Position numbers and translations under genes: made by a program
Notes under the pieces: generated by a model
Database searches by the model: none
What the model was told of the DNA's origin: nothing
What the model saw: the letters and a program-made list of their open reading frames with translations, nothing else
In this document: positions 1 to 9,529 of the stretch, piece by piece
How positions within the stretch are numbered: the first letter of the stretch is position 1
How the letters are laid out: the number at the start of each line of letters is the position of its first letter
Assembly (NCBI GenBank): GCA_032718475.1
Contig: JAUCBJ010001011.1
Span: forward strand, 1-50,935
Source of the DNA: Nemertoderma westbladi
Lineage: Eukaryota; Xenacoelomorpha; Nemertodermatida; Nemertodermatidae
Direction: 5' to 3'
Length of the DNA: 50,935 bases

Positions 1-650
1 AGATCAGTAGGTCCAATAATCATAAAAAAATACCTTCTCAATTAAAATTTTGTGCTCTTTCTCGTGGAGACATCCAATTAGCACTACTGAGCACATAAAT
101 ATTCAGAAATTGAATGCAAACTCCAAACTTCATCGCATTTACCGATATCGCGATATATCGGAGCCAGTATCTTCTATCCCAGATATCTCGAAAACTAAGC
201 AAGATATGGGAAAACGGTTTCCATATTTGGATTCAGCATGAAATTCTGCATCAGATAGGATATGTTTCAAAAATTCGACTTTTTGGTCAGAAAATGTGCT
301 ACCTCACTTACCGCTTAAAAATTTGATGCGACTTCTAGTTTCCGAGATATAGAAATTAATGTGTAACACGCCAGTGTAAATATTACTCATTTCCCATTGA
401 ATCACAGCTTATTGTGAAATTGATTAAATTATTATGGAACAGCACCAATTTGCTACTTACTTTTCCCTAATGTTCCTTTTGTTTGGCTTGTGTTATGCAA
501 ATTTACGCAGAATTTCCATGAATAAACATATGATCCGCAAAATAAAATTTTGTAGACTTTTTTTGGTCATTAATAAGGTAATATAGAATCCAAAATATGT
601 GGTTCGGATTGATTGCGAAACACTTATGGGTTTTTTGCTAGATTGACTCG
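1..650. other. AT-rich gene-less stretch
   Basis: I see no supportable gene here. Two short overlapping plus-strand open frames (50-326) have no recognisable domain or splice context. A cluster of cgatat words occurs near 140-190. If the Reeler gene at 762-1011 continues, this stretch could be intron, but no second Reeler exon was recognised. Confidence 0.5.
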
Positions 651-654
651 ACTA

Positions 655-733
655 TTAGAATCTGGCCAACGAGCCGCTGTGAGCTGTTTTGGCTGGAGAT
701 CAGTCAGTCAGTTACGAGCAATTCTTACAGTAA
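655..733 (+). repeat. Fragment of dispersed gatcagtcagtcag / caattcttacagtaa repeat
   Basis: The stretch reads agccgctgtgagctgttttggctg, then gatcagtcagtcag, then cgagcaattcttacagtaa. The same order of words closes the module heads at about 39.5, 41.8, 43.75, 45.9 and 47.15 kb (ccgctgtgaaaattt, ttttggctgtagatcag, then (cagc)n, then caattcttacagtaatgaac). It is therefore a short, diverged copy of that dispersed family lying just downstream of the Reeler exon. Confidence 0.6.
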
Positions 734-761
734 GCACCAATCGTGTTACTAATTTACGTAC

Positions 762-1011
762 CTTGGAGTAGAATTCCAGTATATTGTCCACTGATAGATA
801 TGTAAACGTTGTCCCCTGGAGTGAACTTCGTTTTGGATAGGATGAAATTGTAAGGGCATTCAGCTGTTTGTGGCTCGGCATTGTGATAGGCAGCAGCGGC
901 ATTGGGAGTCATACTGTTGCAGGCACCGATAGGGGCCCCGTCTGGTTTTCCCGTTACCACGACTATAGATAGCCAAAAAATGGCCACCACAGGAACCACG
1001 GTATCGTACAT
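762..1011 (-). CDS. Reeler-domain protein, first coding exon (partial gene)
   Basis: The exon starts at ATG 1011-1009 and encodes about 83 residues. Residues 1-21 are hydrophobic (VVPVVAIFWLSIVVVTG) and look like a signal peptide. The rest fits the N-terminal part of a Reeler domain: GAPIGACNSMTP with the first Cys, then PQTAECPY, a FTPGDNVYISISG strand region, and GILLQ at the end. The coding sequence stops in frame at 754, but at 762/761 there is a good donor (CCAAG then GTACGT, phase 1) exactly where Reeler domains continue with GF. The gene therefore continues toward or past the left edge. Reeler domains occur in ferric-chelate reductase 1-like proteins, insect defence proteins and extracellular matrix proteins; which of these applies cannot be decided from one exon. 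Confidence 0.72.
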
Positions 1012-1020
1012 GATAATTGT

Positions 1021-1760
1021 ACTTCAGTAGTTTAGTTTAAATTGCCAATGAAAATTAAATATTTTGGGGAATTAGATATTAAATAAATAATATATAGAAA
1101 TCCGAACCACCAAGTGATGTAATTATTGTAAACTGTAACATTATTTACATCAACATTCTTCTTGGAAACATAACTTTTTGGCATCGTAAGCAATTAGTTT
1201 GTAAGGTACAGGTATTACAAGGATAATTAATGATGGGTTACCGTGCCAAACTACATGAACTTGAACATGAACTTTATTTGCCATATATATTAGCCATACA
1301 TCTACGTCCCGTAAACTTAGTGGGGCGACCTCGGTTAAACCTCTAAGCCGTAGGACAAAGAAGCAGCTAACCCAACCGTCTATATCCAATCGGTCCCACC
1401 CCTGTTTAGACCCAGGCGGTAACCTGGTGTTTTGCACAGCAACAGCACTATAGCCAAGTTCCAATAGCGTGAAGCTGCACCAAATTTATATTAAGACTAT
1501 TTTCCACAAAATAGACTTTTCACGACATTTCGATTTTCCAGTTTACGACTAAAACACTGTATTTTATGTACTATTTTTCGTTTACAATTTTTTGGATTGT
1601 ATTATTTTTCGAGGCTATACTTTGGATCCTAACGGACCTAAAGCACCCCTCACCCGGTTTCTCTTTTTCCCTCTTCCCAGAGGCTTTTCAATGATGTTAC
1701 TTAGAGAACACTATTTGTATATACCAGAAGGAAGCAATATAGTTGTGGATATCTGTAAAT
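1021..1760. other. Upstream region of the Reeler gene, no recognised gene
   Basis: A 104-residue minus-strand open frame (1150-1464) has no domain I recognise and no clear splice sites. The region may hold the promoter and 5' UTR of the Reeler gene, but I see no convincing core promoter element. The rest is ordinary mixed-composition sequence. Confidence 0.4.
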
Positions 1761-1767
1761 AACAAGT

Positions 1768-1853
1768 CATTGAAGGACCGTGTATTATTGTGAAGGACCG
1801 TGTATTATTGTGAAGGACCGTGTATTATTGTGAAGGACCGTGTATTATTGTGA
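1768..1853 (+). repeat. 20-bp tandem repeat, about 4 copies
   Basis: The unit tgaaggaccgtgtattattg is repeated head to tail about four times with almost no change, then breaks at tgagctattttc. This is a short, homogeneous minisatellite. Confidence 0.9.
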
Positions 1854-1895
1854 GCTATTTTCAAGTCAGTCTTGATACCGAGAAACCAATACAAT

Positions 1896-1945
1896 CCCCC
1901 CACCCCAACCCCCCCCCCCCCCCGGGCGGGGGGGGGGGGGGGGGG
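1896..1945. repeat. poly(C)/poly(G) inverted tract
   Basis: A C-rich run ending in about 15 uninterrupted C is followed by GGGCGGG and then an uninterrupted G run to 1945. The two halves are complementary, so the tract can fold on itself, and the G run is also a G-quadruplex candidate. Confidence 0.9.
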
Positions 1946-2530
1946 ATTATTGTGCGTCGGTCGAACCAGAACTAAATCCTAGATACGTCACTGCTCGATA
2001 TGTAAGTAAAAGTTCCCTTCTTAAGGAACAGGTGTAATTTCGTATTATATTTATATTGTTTATCAATTTCATAAGTCTATTAAATGGAAAATCTTGAAAA
2101 ATAACGTGGTGGACTGCCTACCTAAGTTTCGGGTTAAATATAACCCCATTTGTAAAAAATTTAAAGTTAAAGATATGAAATATCGGTTCTAGAACATTAA
2201 TTATTATCAACCAATAAGCTGTACTTTACTTAATATTTTACTATAATGATGTTTAAGTCGTTACTCAATACAATTAAATTTTACGATGTTCTAAAAACTC
2301 AACCCACAACCTGAACACAGGAAGCGCATATAATTTACGGAGTTACCAAAACTAAACAATCACGGGAAACATTATCCAAACAGCTACGCTTATCTTTATA
2401 TATAAAATATGTACTATAATCGTATGCACCACAAAAGACCTCGGTTGCATTAAATATATCGCTTCGATCTTCTGTAAACGAACACAGTAATAATATATAG
2501 TGGTACATTACTTTTTACACAAATAAATAG
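1946..2530. other. AT-rich gene-less stretch
   Basis: No open frame of note, no clear repeat and no recognised RNA gene. The sequence is AT-rich and unremarkable. Confidence 0.5.
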
Positions 2531-2538
2531 ATAATTTG

Positions 2539-2862
2539 GACCCGGACTCGGACTCGGACCCGGACTGGAGTCCATAACAATCGGATCCTAATTGTCCGGA
2601 TGCAAATTGTCCGGGTCCCAACTGTCCGGGTCCCAACTGTCCGGGTCCGAATTGTCCGTGTCCGAATTGTCTGTGTCCGAATTGTCCGTGTCCGAGTTGT
2701 CCGGGTCCGAATTGTCCGGGTCCCAACTGTCCGGGTCCGAATTGTCCGTGTCCGAATTGTCCGTGTCCGAATTGTCCCTGTCCGAATTGTCCGGGTCCCA
2801 ACTGTCCGGGTCCGAATTGTCCGTGTCCGAATTGTCCAGATCCGAATTGTCCTATATCCATG
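2539..2862. repeat. 15-bp minisatellite, open in several frames
   Basis: A short ggactc/ggaccc hexamer run (2539-2567) leads into about 18 copies of a 15-bp unit of the type tgtccgggtccgaat, with g/t and gaat/caac variants. Because 15 is a multiple of three and the unit lacks stops, four frames are open. On the minus strand (2508-2909) one of them reads a hydrophobic N-terminus (ILFFILVCMYSLYFYM) followed by a GQFGP/GQLGP/GQFGH pentapeptide repeat. That frame is an elastin-like curiosity; I have no intron, expression or homology evidence, so I call the DNA repeat and not a gene. Confidence 0.85.
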
Positions 2863-3120
2863 TAAAAGTACAGAGAATACATACAAACTAATATAAAAAA
2901 TAAAATCACTGTTCATAATATTCCTGGCTATAATAGTTGGAAGTCACTTTTATGTGTCAACCAAATATTTAGATTTATCTACCATAAATTAAAATTGTTA
3001 TATTATTTATTATTAGTTATAAATAAAACAAAGACGGTTATATAAAATATAAATTTTAAAATTTGTTCGTAAAAGCGACAAATAGAACGGGAGTGGTTTT
3101 AGGGAAGGTGAAAATGTTCC

Positions 3121-3593
3121 ATTGTACCACTATCCGAGTAGAACCGGTAGACATTGTACCACTATCCGAGTAGAACCGGTAGACATTGTACCACTATCCG
3201 AGTAGAACCGGTAGACATTGTACCACTATCCGAGTAGAACCGGTAGACATTGTACCACTATCCGAGTAGAACCGGTAGACATTGTACCACTATCCGAGTA
3301 GAACCGGTAGACATTGTACCACTATCCGAGTAGAACCGGTATACATTGTACCACTAACCGAGTAGAACCGGTAGACATTGTACCACTATCCGAGTAGAAC
3401 CGGTAGACATTGTACCACTATCCGAGTAGAACCGGTAGACATTGTACCACTATCCGAGTAGAACCGGTAGACATTGTACCACTATCCGAGTAGAACCGGT
3501 ATACATTGTACCACTATCCGAGTAGAACCGGTAGACATTGTACCACTATCCGAGTAGAACCGGTAGACATTGTACCACTATCCGAGTAGAACC
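3121..3593 (-). repeat. 32-bp minisatellite overlapping the LRRC58 stop codon
   Basis: Fourteen full units plus one 25-bp partial unit repeat with an exact 32-bp period and no indels. Only three point variants were seen: two gtatac units and one ctaacc unit. On the minus strand each unit contains GTTCTACTCGGATAG. The copy at 3578-3592 is the actual end of the LRRC58 coding sequence (Val-Leu-Leu-Gly-stop). The array thus starts inside the last codons of the gene and runs through its 3' UTR. High homogeneity suggests a recent expansion. Confidence 0.95.
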
Positions 3594-3961
3594 TTCTGTA
3601 ATTGGCTGGCTGGCACCTCCGCTTCGTCCTCCGTGGCGGTCTCCGATTCGCTGCTACTGTAGGAGTTAGGCAGCGAACACCCGGGGCTGCACAGGTAGTG
3701 CAGCAACGGGAGGCGGTACTTACCGCAGAAATCCACGAACTTTACCTGCCGCACGTGGGATTGGAAGAAGACGCCGCTGCAACGGGGGTTGACGCAGCGA
3801 CGTGCGCTGTCTAGGTAGCGACGCAATGAGTCCGGGAGTCTGTCCGACGGGATACCGTGGAGTCGGACAGTCCGGGCGGCCACCTCCAATAGGGACGGCG
3901 GCTGGAAGTTGAGATCCCGGACGAACCGGACAACTAGGGGGTTTCCTCGGAGACTCAGTTC
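3578..3961 (-). CDS. LRRC58: LRRC58-like protein, last coding exon
   Basis: The acceptor AG lies at 3963-3962, preceded by a C-rich polypyrimidine tract (the plus-strand G run at 3970-3980). The reading frame begins ELSLRGNPLVV, the last leucine-rich repeat cap. It continues with a conserved C-terminal module: CVNPRCSGVFF with paired cysteines, VKFVDFCGKYRLPLLHYLC, an acidic Ser-rich stretch, and the ending LQKVLLG. I recognise this order as the C-terminus of the LRRC58 family. In vertebrates LRRC58 has recently been described as a cullin-ligase substrate adaptor acting on cysteine dioxygenase; whether this holds here is inference. The stop codon TAG (3580-3578) lies within the last unit of the 32-bp minisatellite. 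Confidence 0.9.
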   Translation of the reverse strand, partial: ELSLRGNPLVVRFVRDLNFQPPSLLEVAARTVRLHGIPSDRLPDSLRRYLDSARRCVNPRCSGVFFQSHVRQVKFVDFCGKYRLPLLHYLCSPGCSLPNSYSSSESETATEDEAEVPASQLQKVLLG

Positions 3962-3969
3962 CTAAGGGC

Positions 3970-3980
3970 GGGGGGGGGGG
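3970..3980 (+). repeat. poly(G) tract serving as acceptor polypyrimidine tract on the minus strand
   Basis: On the minus strand this run of C lies immediately upstream of CCCTTAG, the acceptor of the last LRRC58 exon. It can act as the polypyrimidine tract of the intron. Confidence 0.6.
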
Positions 3981-4003
3981 TTATATGCGCATTAATAATA
4001 TAT

Positions 4004-4829
4004 TAGGGGTGTGCCGTGCCGGATATCCGCAGGCCGGAATTCCGGCCGGATTTTGAGAAAAATATCCGGTTCCGGCTCCGGCCGGATTTCAATTTTTTGG
4101 GCGGATTTTCATTTCAACGAATTGTACATTTTTTACAACAAAATTTACAATTAATGTAAATTTTCCAAAATAACATGAAAATGAATTTTCTTTTAAATTC
4201 AAGAAATTTAAACATTAGCAAATACAATGGATTACAATACAATTTATTTCATAGTTCGTATCATATTCATTCATATTATGAATACAATAAAGTCTAAAGC
4301 AGAGCTATTATTTTATGATGACCAAGAATATTTCTATTTGGTTTTTTTTTGGGCTCACTAACACTTAATATATATAATAGTAAAGGCCTACTTGTGCCCA
4401 TATACCGTTATTACTAATTATAACTGGTCACTAATTATTATATTGTCCCAGCGCGCAAGCGTTGATGTTAGGTCTAGCTAGCTAGGTTTGTTATAAATTG
4501 AGATTAAGCTGACCGCCGTGAATGACAAGTTTATATATTCGACAGGCAATTTAGAAATAGTAGAGATTTAGTTACCTATCTCTTAGATAGTATAAAAAAA
4601 ACTACAGCTATTGTTACTTCGTTCTATTTTTCAATTTTATTTTATTTCATTTTCATATTTAACAACATCAAATCAATCCATTATCAATATCAAATCGGCG
4701 TTGGTTATGGTGCAAATGGTTATGGTGATATATAAAAAAAAATCCGGCTTTGGCCGGAATTCCGGCCGGATTTTTTTACAACCGGCTCCGGCCTGGCCGG
4801 TTTGAAAATAGTCAATCCGGCACATCCTA
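4004..4829. mobile_element. hAT-like MITE in the last LRRC58 intron
   Basis: The left end TAGGGGTGTGCCG matches the inverted right end CGGCACATCCTA with one indel. Both ends carry clusters of ccggccggatt and ggccggaattccgg. The core is AT-rich and non-coding. Flanking 8-mers (taatatat and taaatata) are similar but not identical, fitting an aged 8-bp target-site duplication. It resembles, but is not the same as, the TAGGGATGTCCCGG family at 28094 and 29927. It sits wholly in an intron. Confidence 0.75.
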
Positions 4830-4870
4830 TAAATATATTCACAACTTTAATTAATTACACAGTAACTCAC

Positions 4871-5093
4871 CTGTAAGTTATCCAACTCAGCGATCTCCTT
4901 GGGTAAAATAGTGAGTCGGTTGTTGTGGAGAGACAAGGATTGGAGTCGATCGAGGTTGGCCAACTCGGGGGGAATGCTATCCAGTTGGTTGTCCGCTAAC
5001 GCGAGACTGCAGAGACTCGGTAGACTACCCAGGGACCTCGGGATCCGTGTTAGACGGTTACCCCCCAAGTAAAGCATCTCCAGCTCCAACATT
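4871..5093 (-). CDS. LRRC58: LRRC58-like protein, penultimate coding exon
   Basis: The acceptor AG is at 5095-5094 and the donor is CTTACAG followed by GTGAGT at 4870. It encodes three leucine-rich repeats: LEMLYLGGNRLTRIP, LCSLALADNQLDSIPPEL and LQSLSLHNNRLTILPKEI. The exon enters in phase 2 (AG from the previous exon plus A gives Arg) and leaves in phase 0 (DNLQ joined to ELSLRGN), which matches both neighbours exactly. The leucine/asparagine spacing is intact and there are no stops, so the gene appears functional here. Confidence 0.9.
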
Positions 5094-5261
5094 CTAGGGA
5101 GTTTATATATCGATATTAGAGTTCCGGCAACTCTTAATGGAGACAGAAAACAAGAAACAGTTTATTCTACGTAATCAAGCAAACAGACTCCAAAGATTAG
5201 CTTCCGATAAAACGATGTTGAAATCTAAATAACAAAACAAATTTGTACACAAGAATGTCCC

Positions 5262-5530
5262 ACCTTGGTGTAGGTGTAGTGGTTTGGTTGCATTGAATTC
5301 ACATCTCTCGGAGGTCGTGGGTTCGTTCCCCGCAAGGGGGCCAGGGCAGTTTTCATTTCTGCACGAATGCTTTAAAGGGATTAGTCAGGGGGATCTCTTG
5401 CACGCATCCTTAAATGGTAGCTAAAATACTACTGGAGTTTCCTCTGGGGAGTTCTGGGGGGACCGCACTGGATATAAGTCGCCAGACTTCCGTAATCCCT
5501 GGCCTAACGACTGAAGAAACTTATAATAAG
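5262..5530 (+). mobile_element. tRNA-derived SINE in an LRRC58 intron
   Basis: The head has an A-box-like tggtgtaggtgtagtggt and a B-box-like gtgggttcgttccc spaced as in tRNA genes. It is followed by gcaagggggccagggcag and a body ending near ccctggcctaacgactgaag. The anticodon stem does not form a sensible tRNA, so this is a SINE. The same head (ggttgcattgaatt, tctggaggtcgtgggttcga) recurs at 28439-28650 and 30240-30335. The 3' boundary is uncertain. Confidence 0.75.
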
Positions 5531-5620
5531 TTGTATATTATCTAATAGGCCCTATTAATTATATATAAATTAACAAATCCTATAATCTAATGTGAAACAC
5601 GAAATCTACGATAATCTTAC

Positions 5621-6021
5621 CTATCGATCTCCGAAGGTAATGATTGTATTAAATTGGAACCGATGTGTAGGATTCTGAGACGAGGGAGATTAATAACTTG
5701 GTAAGGAAACTGCGAGAGATAGTTAGAACTGAAATTCAGGACCTCTAGTTTAGTGCAATCCATCAAACTCTTAGGTAAAGTGCAATCCTTGATTCTATTG
5801 TTTTTGGCAAAGAGTTTCATTAAATCAACAAGTTTGCCCAATTCTGGGGATATTTCCTCGATAACATTATGCGAAACATCAAGAACTTGTAAGGAACGAA
5901 GTTCTGATATCGAGTCCGGTATGGAACGAATGTTATTGTTCTGGAGGTAGAGAGATGTGAGTCGAGACGGGAATGTAACCTCGGGCCAATCGTGTAAACT
6001 ATTATTAGAAAGGTCAACATC
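5621..6021 (-). CDS. LRRC58: LRRC58-like protein, internal exon with leucine-rich repeats
   Basis: The acceptor TTTCAG ends at 6022 and the donor GATAG followed by GTAAG begins at 5620. The exon reads DVDLSNNSLHDWP, LTSLYLQNNNIRSIP, LQVLDVSHNVIEEIS, LMKLFAKNNRIKDC, LEVLNFSSNYLSQFP, LRILHIGSNLIQSLPSEI: about six repeats in one frame without stops. Its phase-2 donor joins exactly to the exon at 5093. Upstream, the first exon with the N-terminus was not found between 6022 and about 9.3 kb. It may lie further right beyond inserted repeats, or be absent from this window. Confidence 0.9.
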
Positions 6022-6083
6022 CTGAAATAATAAAATAAGAACCGGTAGTTGTTTAAATAAATATATATCAGTATAAAATACAC

Positions 6084-6660
6084 CGGTAATTAATTCTGTA
6101 ATTAGCTACTCATAGCTTCAAGTTAATAATTCATTCTTATTTTGAAGATTTTTAACCAATATTTTTATTCTTGGTGGGATAAATATTTATCCATTTTACT
6201 TAACACAGCCGCGGCCGTTCTGAGGGAGGTACGTTATTGCTTAGCCGACGCCGGGATACGATAGAAGGGATTAATTAGTGAATTCGTGTTTATTTTCAAA
6301 AAAGATTACCACGTCTTTTTTCCGAAATTGTCCGTCAAAGTTGAAAAAACGGACAAAATGACTTTGTGGGATCCGCTATAACTCGGCTAATATTAATCGT
6401 ACGGGGACGAAAGTAACGCGGTTGGAAAGGGGAAGAGTGGTACTACCTTCGTATCGAATGGGGGTAAGATATTTATTAATATTTCGGGTGGAAAAAGGGG
6501 CCGTAACTTAGTCCGTTTTTTCCATATTTTTTACACATATTAATATTTACGAAATTTTTAATTCGACAACGCAAATAGGAAACTGCCAATTCTTTTTCGG
6601 AACGCGTAAAAGACCGCAGGGGCTACGTTCCTATCGAATGGGGGTACAAAAAATAAGTCT
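6084..6660. other. LRRC58 upstream intron or flank with dispersed repeat
   Basis: No exon was recognised. The stretch ggtgggataaatatttatcc ... gccgcggccgttctgagggaggt (about 6172-6230) is closely similar to 22650-22710 (ggtgggataattatttctcc ... gccgcggccgctatgagggaggt), so this is a dispersed repeat. tcgaatgggggta also occurs twice (about 6455 and 6633). Confidence 0.5.
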
Positions 6661-6828
6661 GCAAAAGGGTCCAAAAACAAGTCCCCAAAAGCAAAAGGTG
6701 CCACCCTGTTCCATAGCGCGGGAAATTCAAATGATTGAAAGACATGTTTTTTGCACTGGAAAGGGTGGCAGATCAGATCTGCCACCTAAATTCTGGCGGT
6801 AAATTCAAATCTGTTTTAACATTGAATA
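6661..6828 (+). repeat. Left arm of outer inverted repeat (partner 13211-13410)
   Basis: The segment contains aaggtgccaccctg, tcaaatgattgaaagacatg, the quasi-palindrome ggtggcagatcagatctg and attcaaatctgttttaacattgaata. The reverse complement of all these words, in order, is found at 13211-13410. A 75-residue open frame on the other strand has no recognisable content. Confidence 0.85.
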
Positions 6829-7020
6829 CGGCAGTGATTTTTTATGTCCTTTTATTTGACTTTTTTTGTCCTCCCTTTTTTACGAATTGTGCATAATGAA
6901 TTTTGTTGTCCCTTTAATGACTTTTGTTGTCCTTTAATGACTTTTTATGTTTGTATGTATTTCTTCCAATTGTCAGACTGCTGATTTCTGGACTGTCAGA
7001 CAGTTGATTTCAACATGCCT
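6829..7020 (+). repeat. Dispersed repeat, copy 1 (ggcagtgatt... cagttgatttca)
   Basis: The stretch ggcagtgattttttatgtcc through ttgactttttttgtcc, tttaatgactttt, and ctgctgatttctggactg is repeated in the same orientation at 20452-20640 with about 90% identity by eye. Both copies end near the pyrimidine-rich phrase cagttgatttca followed by atgcct. Confidence 0.85.
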
Positions 7021-8160
7021 AGGGTAAACTGGGGTAATTTGGGACATGGGGGAATTTTGGACAGGCTGGGGTAATTTGGGACAAGTATTTTCTTAACTGT
7101 GATTGCAGTGGGGTTTGGTGGGTTGCTTAAATTATAGGCCTACACTTAGCTTCAGACTTTATATGCCTATTTTAAATGATGTAGGGATGTCGGATAGACT
7201 AGCCGTCACAGGCAAGTGTAAGGTGTTTGCTTTGAGACATTTCGCCCACTAGCGGCAGACTGGAGAACTGAAGAGATGGCAGATAACCTATATAGTAGGT
7301 AAGGTATAGTACTGTAGTAGGGCCTATCCTCTGATCCTTCCTATCTGCCTATAGCTTAATACATACTTTGCCAAGATTCAGCTTACAGGCTTATGGTAAA
7401 CAAATTAAAATCATGGAAATGGAAAAAGGCCTTTAATTCAACATTTCGCCCTCTAGCAGCAGACTGGAGAACTGCAGCATCAGCAGATTAATCACCTTAC
7501 TCAAAAAGACGCAGCGGCAGCCACGCAGCATTTAGTCGTGGTCTGGTACTATAGGCCTACATATATTCCAAGACTCAGCTTGTGGTCGCAACTCCTACAA
7601 GCGTCTTCGCAGTAGGTCGCCGTTGGTTGATTACCTTCCGCCGACCTTGTCAGCATGTCTAGCCGTTGGTTGATTACCTTCCGCCTATCCATGGCCTACA
7701 GCCCTGCTGCCGACTGTAGGGGTCCATTTGTTACACCCTGAACCAAGTGTGCCTCCTGGGTTAGGTTACCTAACACTGGTAGAGGAGCATCCAGTATAGA
7801 CAGGGCGGGGCTTATATCATCTCTAGTGCAGATGCATATCAAGCCTTTGCCTTCAATGGTGCCCTAGGCGCTATAGCCCTCAATGACTTATTAAGTTGAC
7901 GGGGCTGAACCAACCCACTCTTGATCAACTAAATAATGAATAGGCTATGGTTATCGGGCCTGCCCTACTGGGCTGACAGCTACAGGTAGTACCACATTAC
8001 TGCCATAGTGGTAGCAGGATCTGGGTACCTGACCTGACCCTAAAAGTGATACATTACCTATGTGAAAGGTATATCCACATTTTCCACAATCCAGTTTGGC
8101 CTCCAATCAGTCATCATGTCAGTAATCAATCATCCGAGCAGCACGTGAACGTCAGTAGGG
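7021..8160. other. Gene-less stretch with short local duplications
   Basis: No gene is supported. Local duplications: ggggtaatttgggaca at 7030 and 7069; catttcgccc..tagc.gcagactggagaactg at about 7238 and 7442; ccgttggttgattaccttccgcc at about 7621 and 7663. These look like decayed repeat remnants. Confidence 0.5.
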
Positions 8161-8167
8161 AACATAC

Positions 8168-8585
8168 CCTTAAATAAGCTCCAAAAGTGGGTTCTTATTT
8201 AAGGAAAATGGCTCTTATTTAGGGGTTTGTGGGCCTTTTTTGGATATTTTTTCGATATAATATGCAATAACTTGTTTCAGGAAAAAATACCGCATAATTT
8301 TATTTCACAATGTAAAAGTTGGGTCTTTCTTGAACATAAAGCAAAAAACCAGAAAACATTTCACCGTCCGGTTTTTCTTCCTACAAGCGTTTTAAAATTG
8401 CATCAAAAATACGACTAGTTCCTAAATAAGGGGATTTTTTAAATTTACCTTATTTAAGATATCGAATTTGTACACATAAATACTAAAAGTCCCTAAATAA
8501 TAACTTTTTGACCTGGGTTTCTTATTTAGGAATACAATTGTATTCCAAAATCTGCACATTCCTTAAATAAAATAAATATTCCCTA
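8168..8585 (+). repeat. Left arm of 0.4-kb inverted repeat (partner 11022-11424)
   Basis: The arm starts cccttaaataagctccaaaagt and carries gcttatttagg, accgtccggtttttcttcc, aagcgttttaaaattgcatc and cctaaataag words. The right arm is its reverse complement over about 400 bp with roughly 85-90% identity by eye. The outer edges share acatacccttaaataagc, which look like terminal inverted repeats of a foldback element. Confidence 0.85.
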
Positions 8586-8589
8586 TTCC

Positions 8590-9285
8590 TTACAGTATGC
8601 TGGTATGTGTTACACTTCTTTCATAATTCTTTGATTTATCAGTTTATGTCAGTCTGTATCAGTGTATATTGCTAATTGTTGGGTTAAGGACAGAAGGATA
8701 AGGACAATGGGTGCACTGCACTCTATAAATCCTCTATAGAATATTGTATCATAATGAAGTTGCTAGCACTGGCATTCTTACCTCACACGGTAGCATAGAA
8801 TAGCCCATTGATATTCAAAAGAATAGCCCATCGCCCATCTGAGCGCACATACATTGTCACGTATTTCGATGAGACAAGTAAGAAGTAACTGGACATCGCC
8901 GCACAGTTTCGAAAAACTAACTTGTGCCTGCATTTCCTCTTCTGCTCCGCGTTATGCCCCACTTAGATGGATTGTCCACAATGTTGTACTTGAAAGGTGT
9001 GAAAAAAAAAATCAATGTCAATGTCATGTCAATAGGCACAAAGATGGTTCGGTCGGGCAGCTGATAGACGTTATGAAGGTTAAAGATGATGACTGGATGA
9101 CGTTTTGGCTCAACTGGCTCAGGCAGTGGGACACGTTCGTGGGACACGTTCGTGGGACATTTGCGCAGCATGAAGTGAGCAAAGCCTTAGCTAGCCCTAG
9201 CTGATAGGGGCCCCACCCCATTAACATGTTGTCTTTCGTTAGTCAGAGGTCGTTCAACACAATACTCGTCTCCTTAATTTGCCTC
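8590..9285. other. Gene-less stretch between inverted-repeat arms
   Basis: A 116-residue plus-strand open frame (8854-9204) overlaps open frames on the other strand and has no recognised domain; it includes a short duplication (gggacacgttcgt twice near 9128). I do not support it as a gene. aagtgagcaaagccttagct near 9172 matches the repeat end seen at 9455 and 11445. Confidence 0.45.
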
Positions 9286-9289
9286 ATTG

Positions 9290-9475
9290 CGTTCGTTTGT
9301 TTTTTGCCAAACTTCAGATTATTTCTAATCTTTTGACAGACTACATACATACCAAGTTTCGTTTAATTTCATCAAGGAATGACCGAGTTATTAGCGATAA
9401 AAAATTTACAACGACGACAGACAACTCGTTAATAGCACCCATCAGCCCATATGCTAAGGCTTCGCTCACTTAAAC
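9290..9475 (-). repeat. Dispersed repeat copy, inverted relative to 11445-11605
   Basis: On the minus strand it reads agtgagcgaagccttagc, then taataactcggtcattccttgatgaaat, then aacttggta, then gtcaaaagattagaaat. The plus strand at 11445-11605 has agtgagtgagccttagc, taataactcggtcaatctttgatgaaat, aacttggta and gcaaaagtttagaaat in the same order. These are two diverged copies of one family. Confidence 0.8.
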
Positions 9476-9529
9476 GTCAGAACGTGGCTCTCCCCCACAT
9501 TCAATCCGGTTCGACGCAGTTTATTTCTC

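Noticed and set aside
1150-1464. 104-residue minus-strand open frame
   Set aside because: No domain, no clear splice sites and no supporting context. It may be chance or an unrecognised exon, but it cannot be supported.
3121-3593. Possible CRISPR array (32-bp repeats)
   Set aside because: Units are directly adjacent without unique spacers, and the context is a eukaryotic gene 3' end.
6558-6785. 75-residue minus-strand open frame next to LRRC58
   Set aside because: Considered as the missing first exon, but it has no leucine-rich repeat pattern and lies largely inside the outer inverted-repeat arm.
8854-9204. 116-residue plus-strand open frame
   Set aside because: Overlaps two minus-strand open frames, contains a local duplication and lies between repeat arms. 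No recognisable family.
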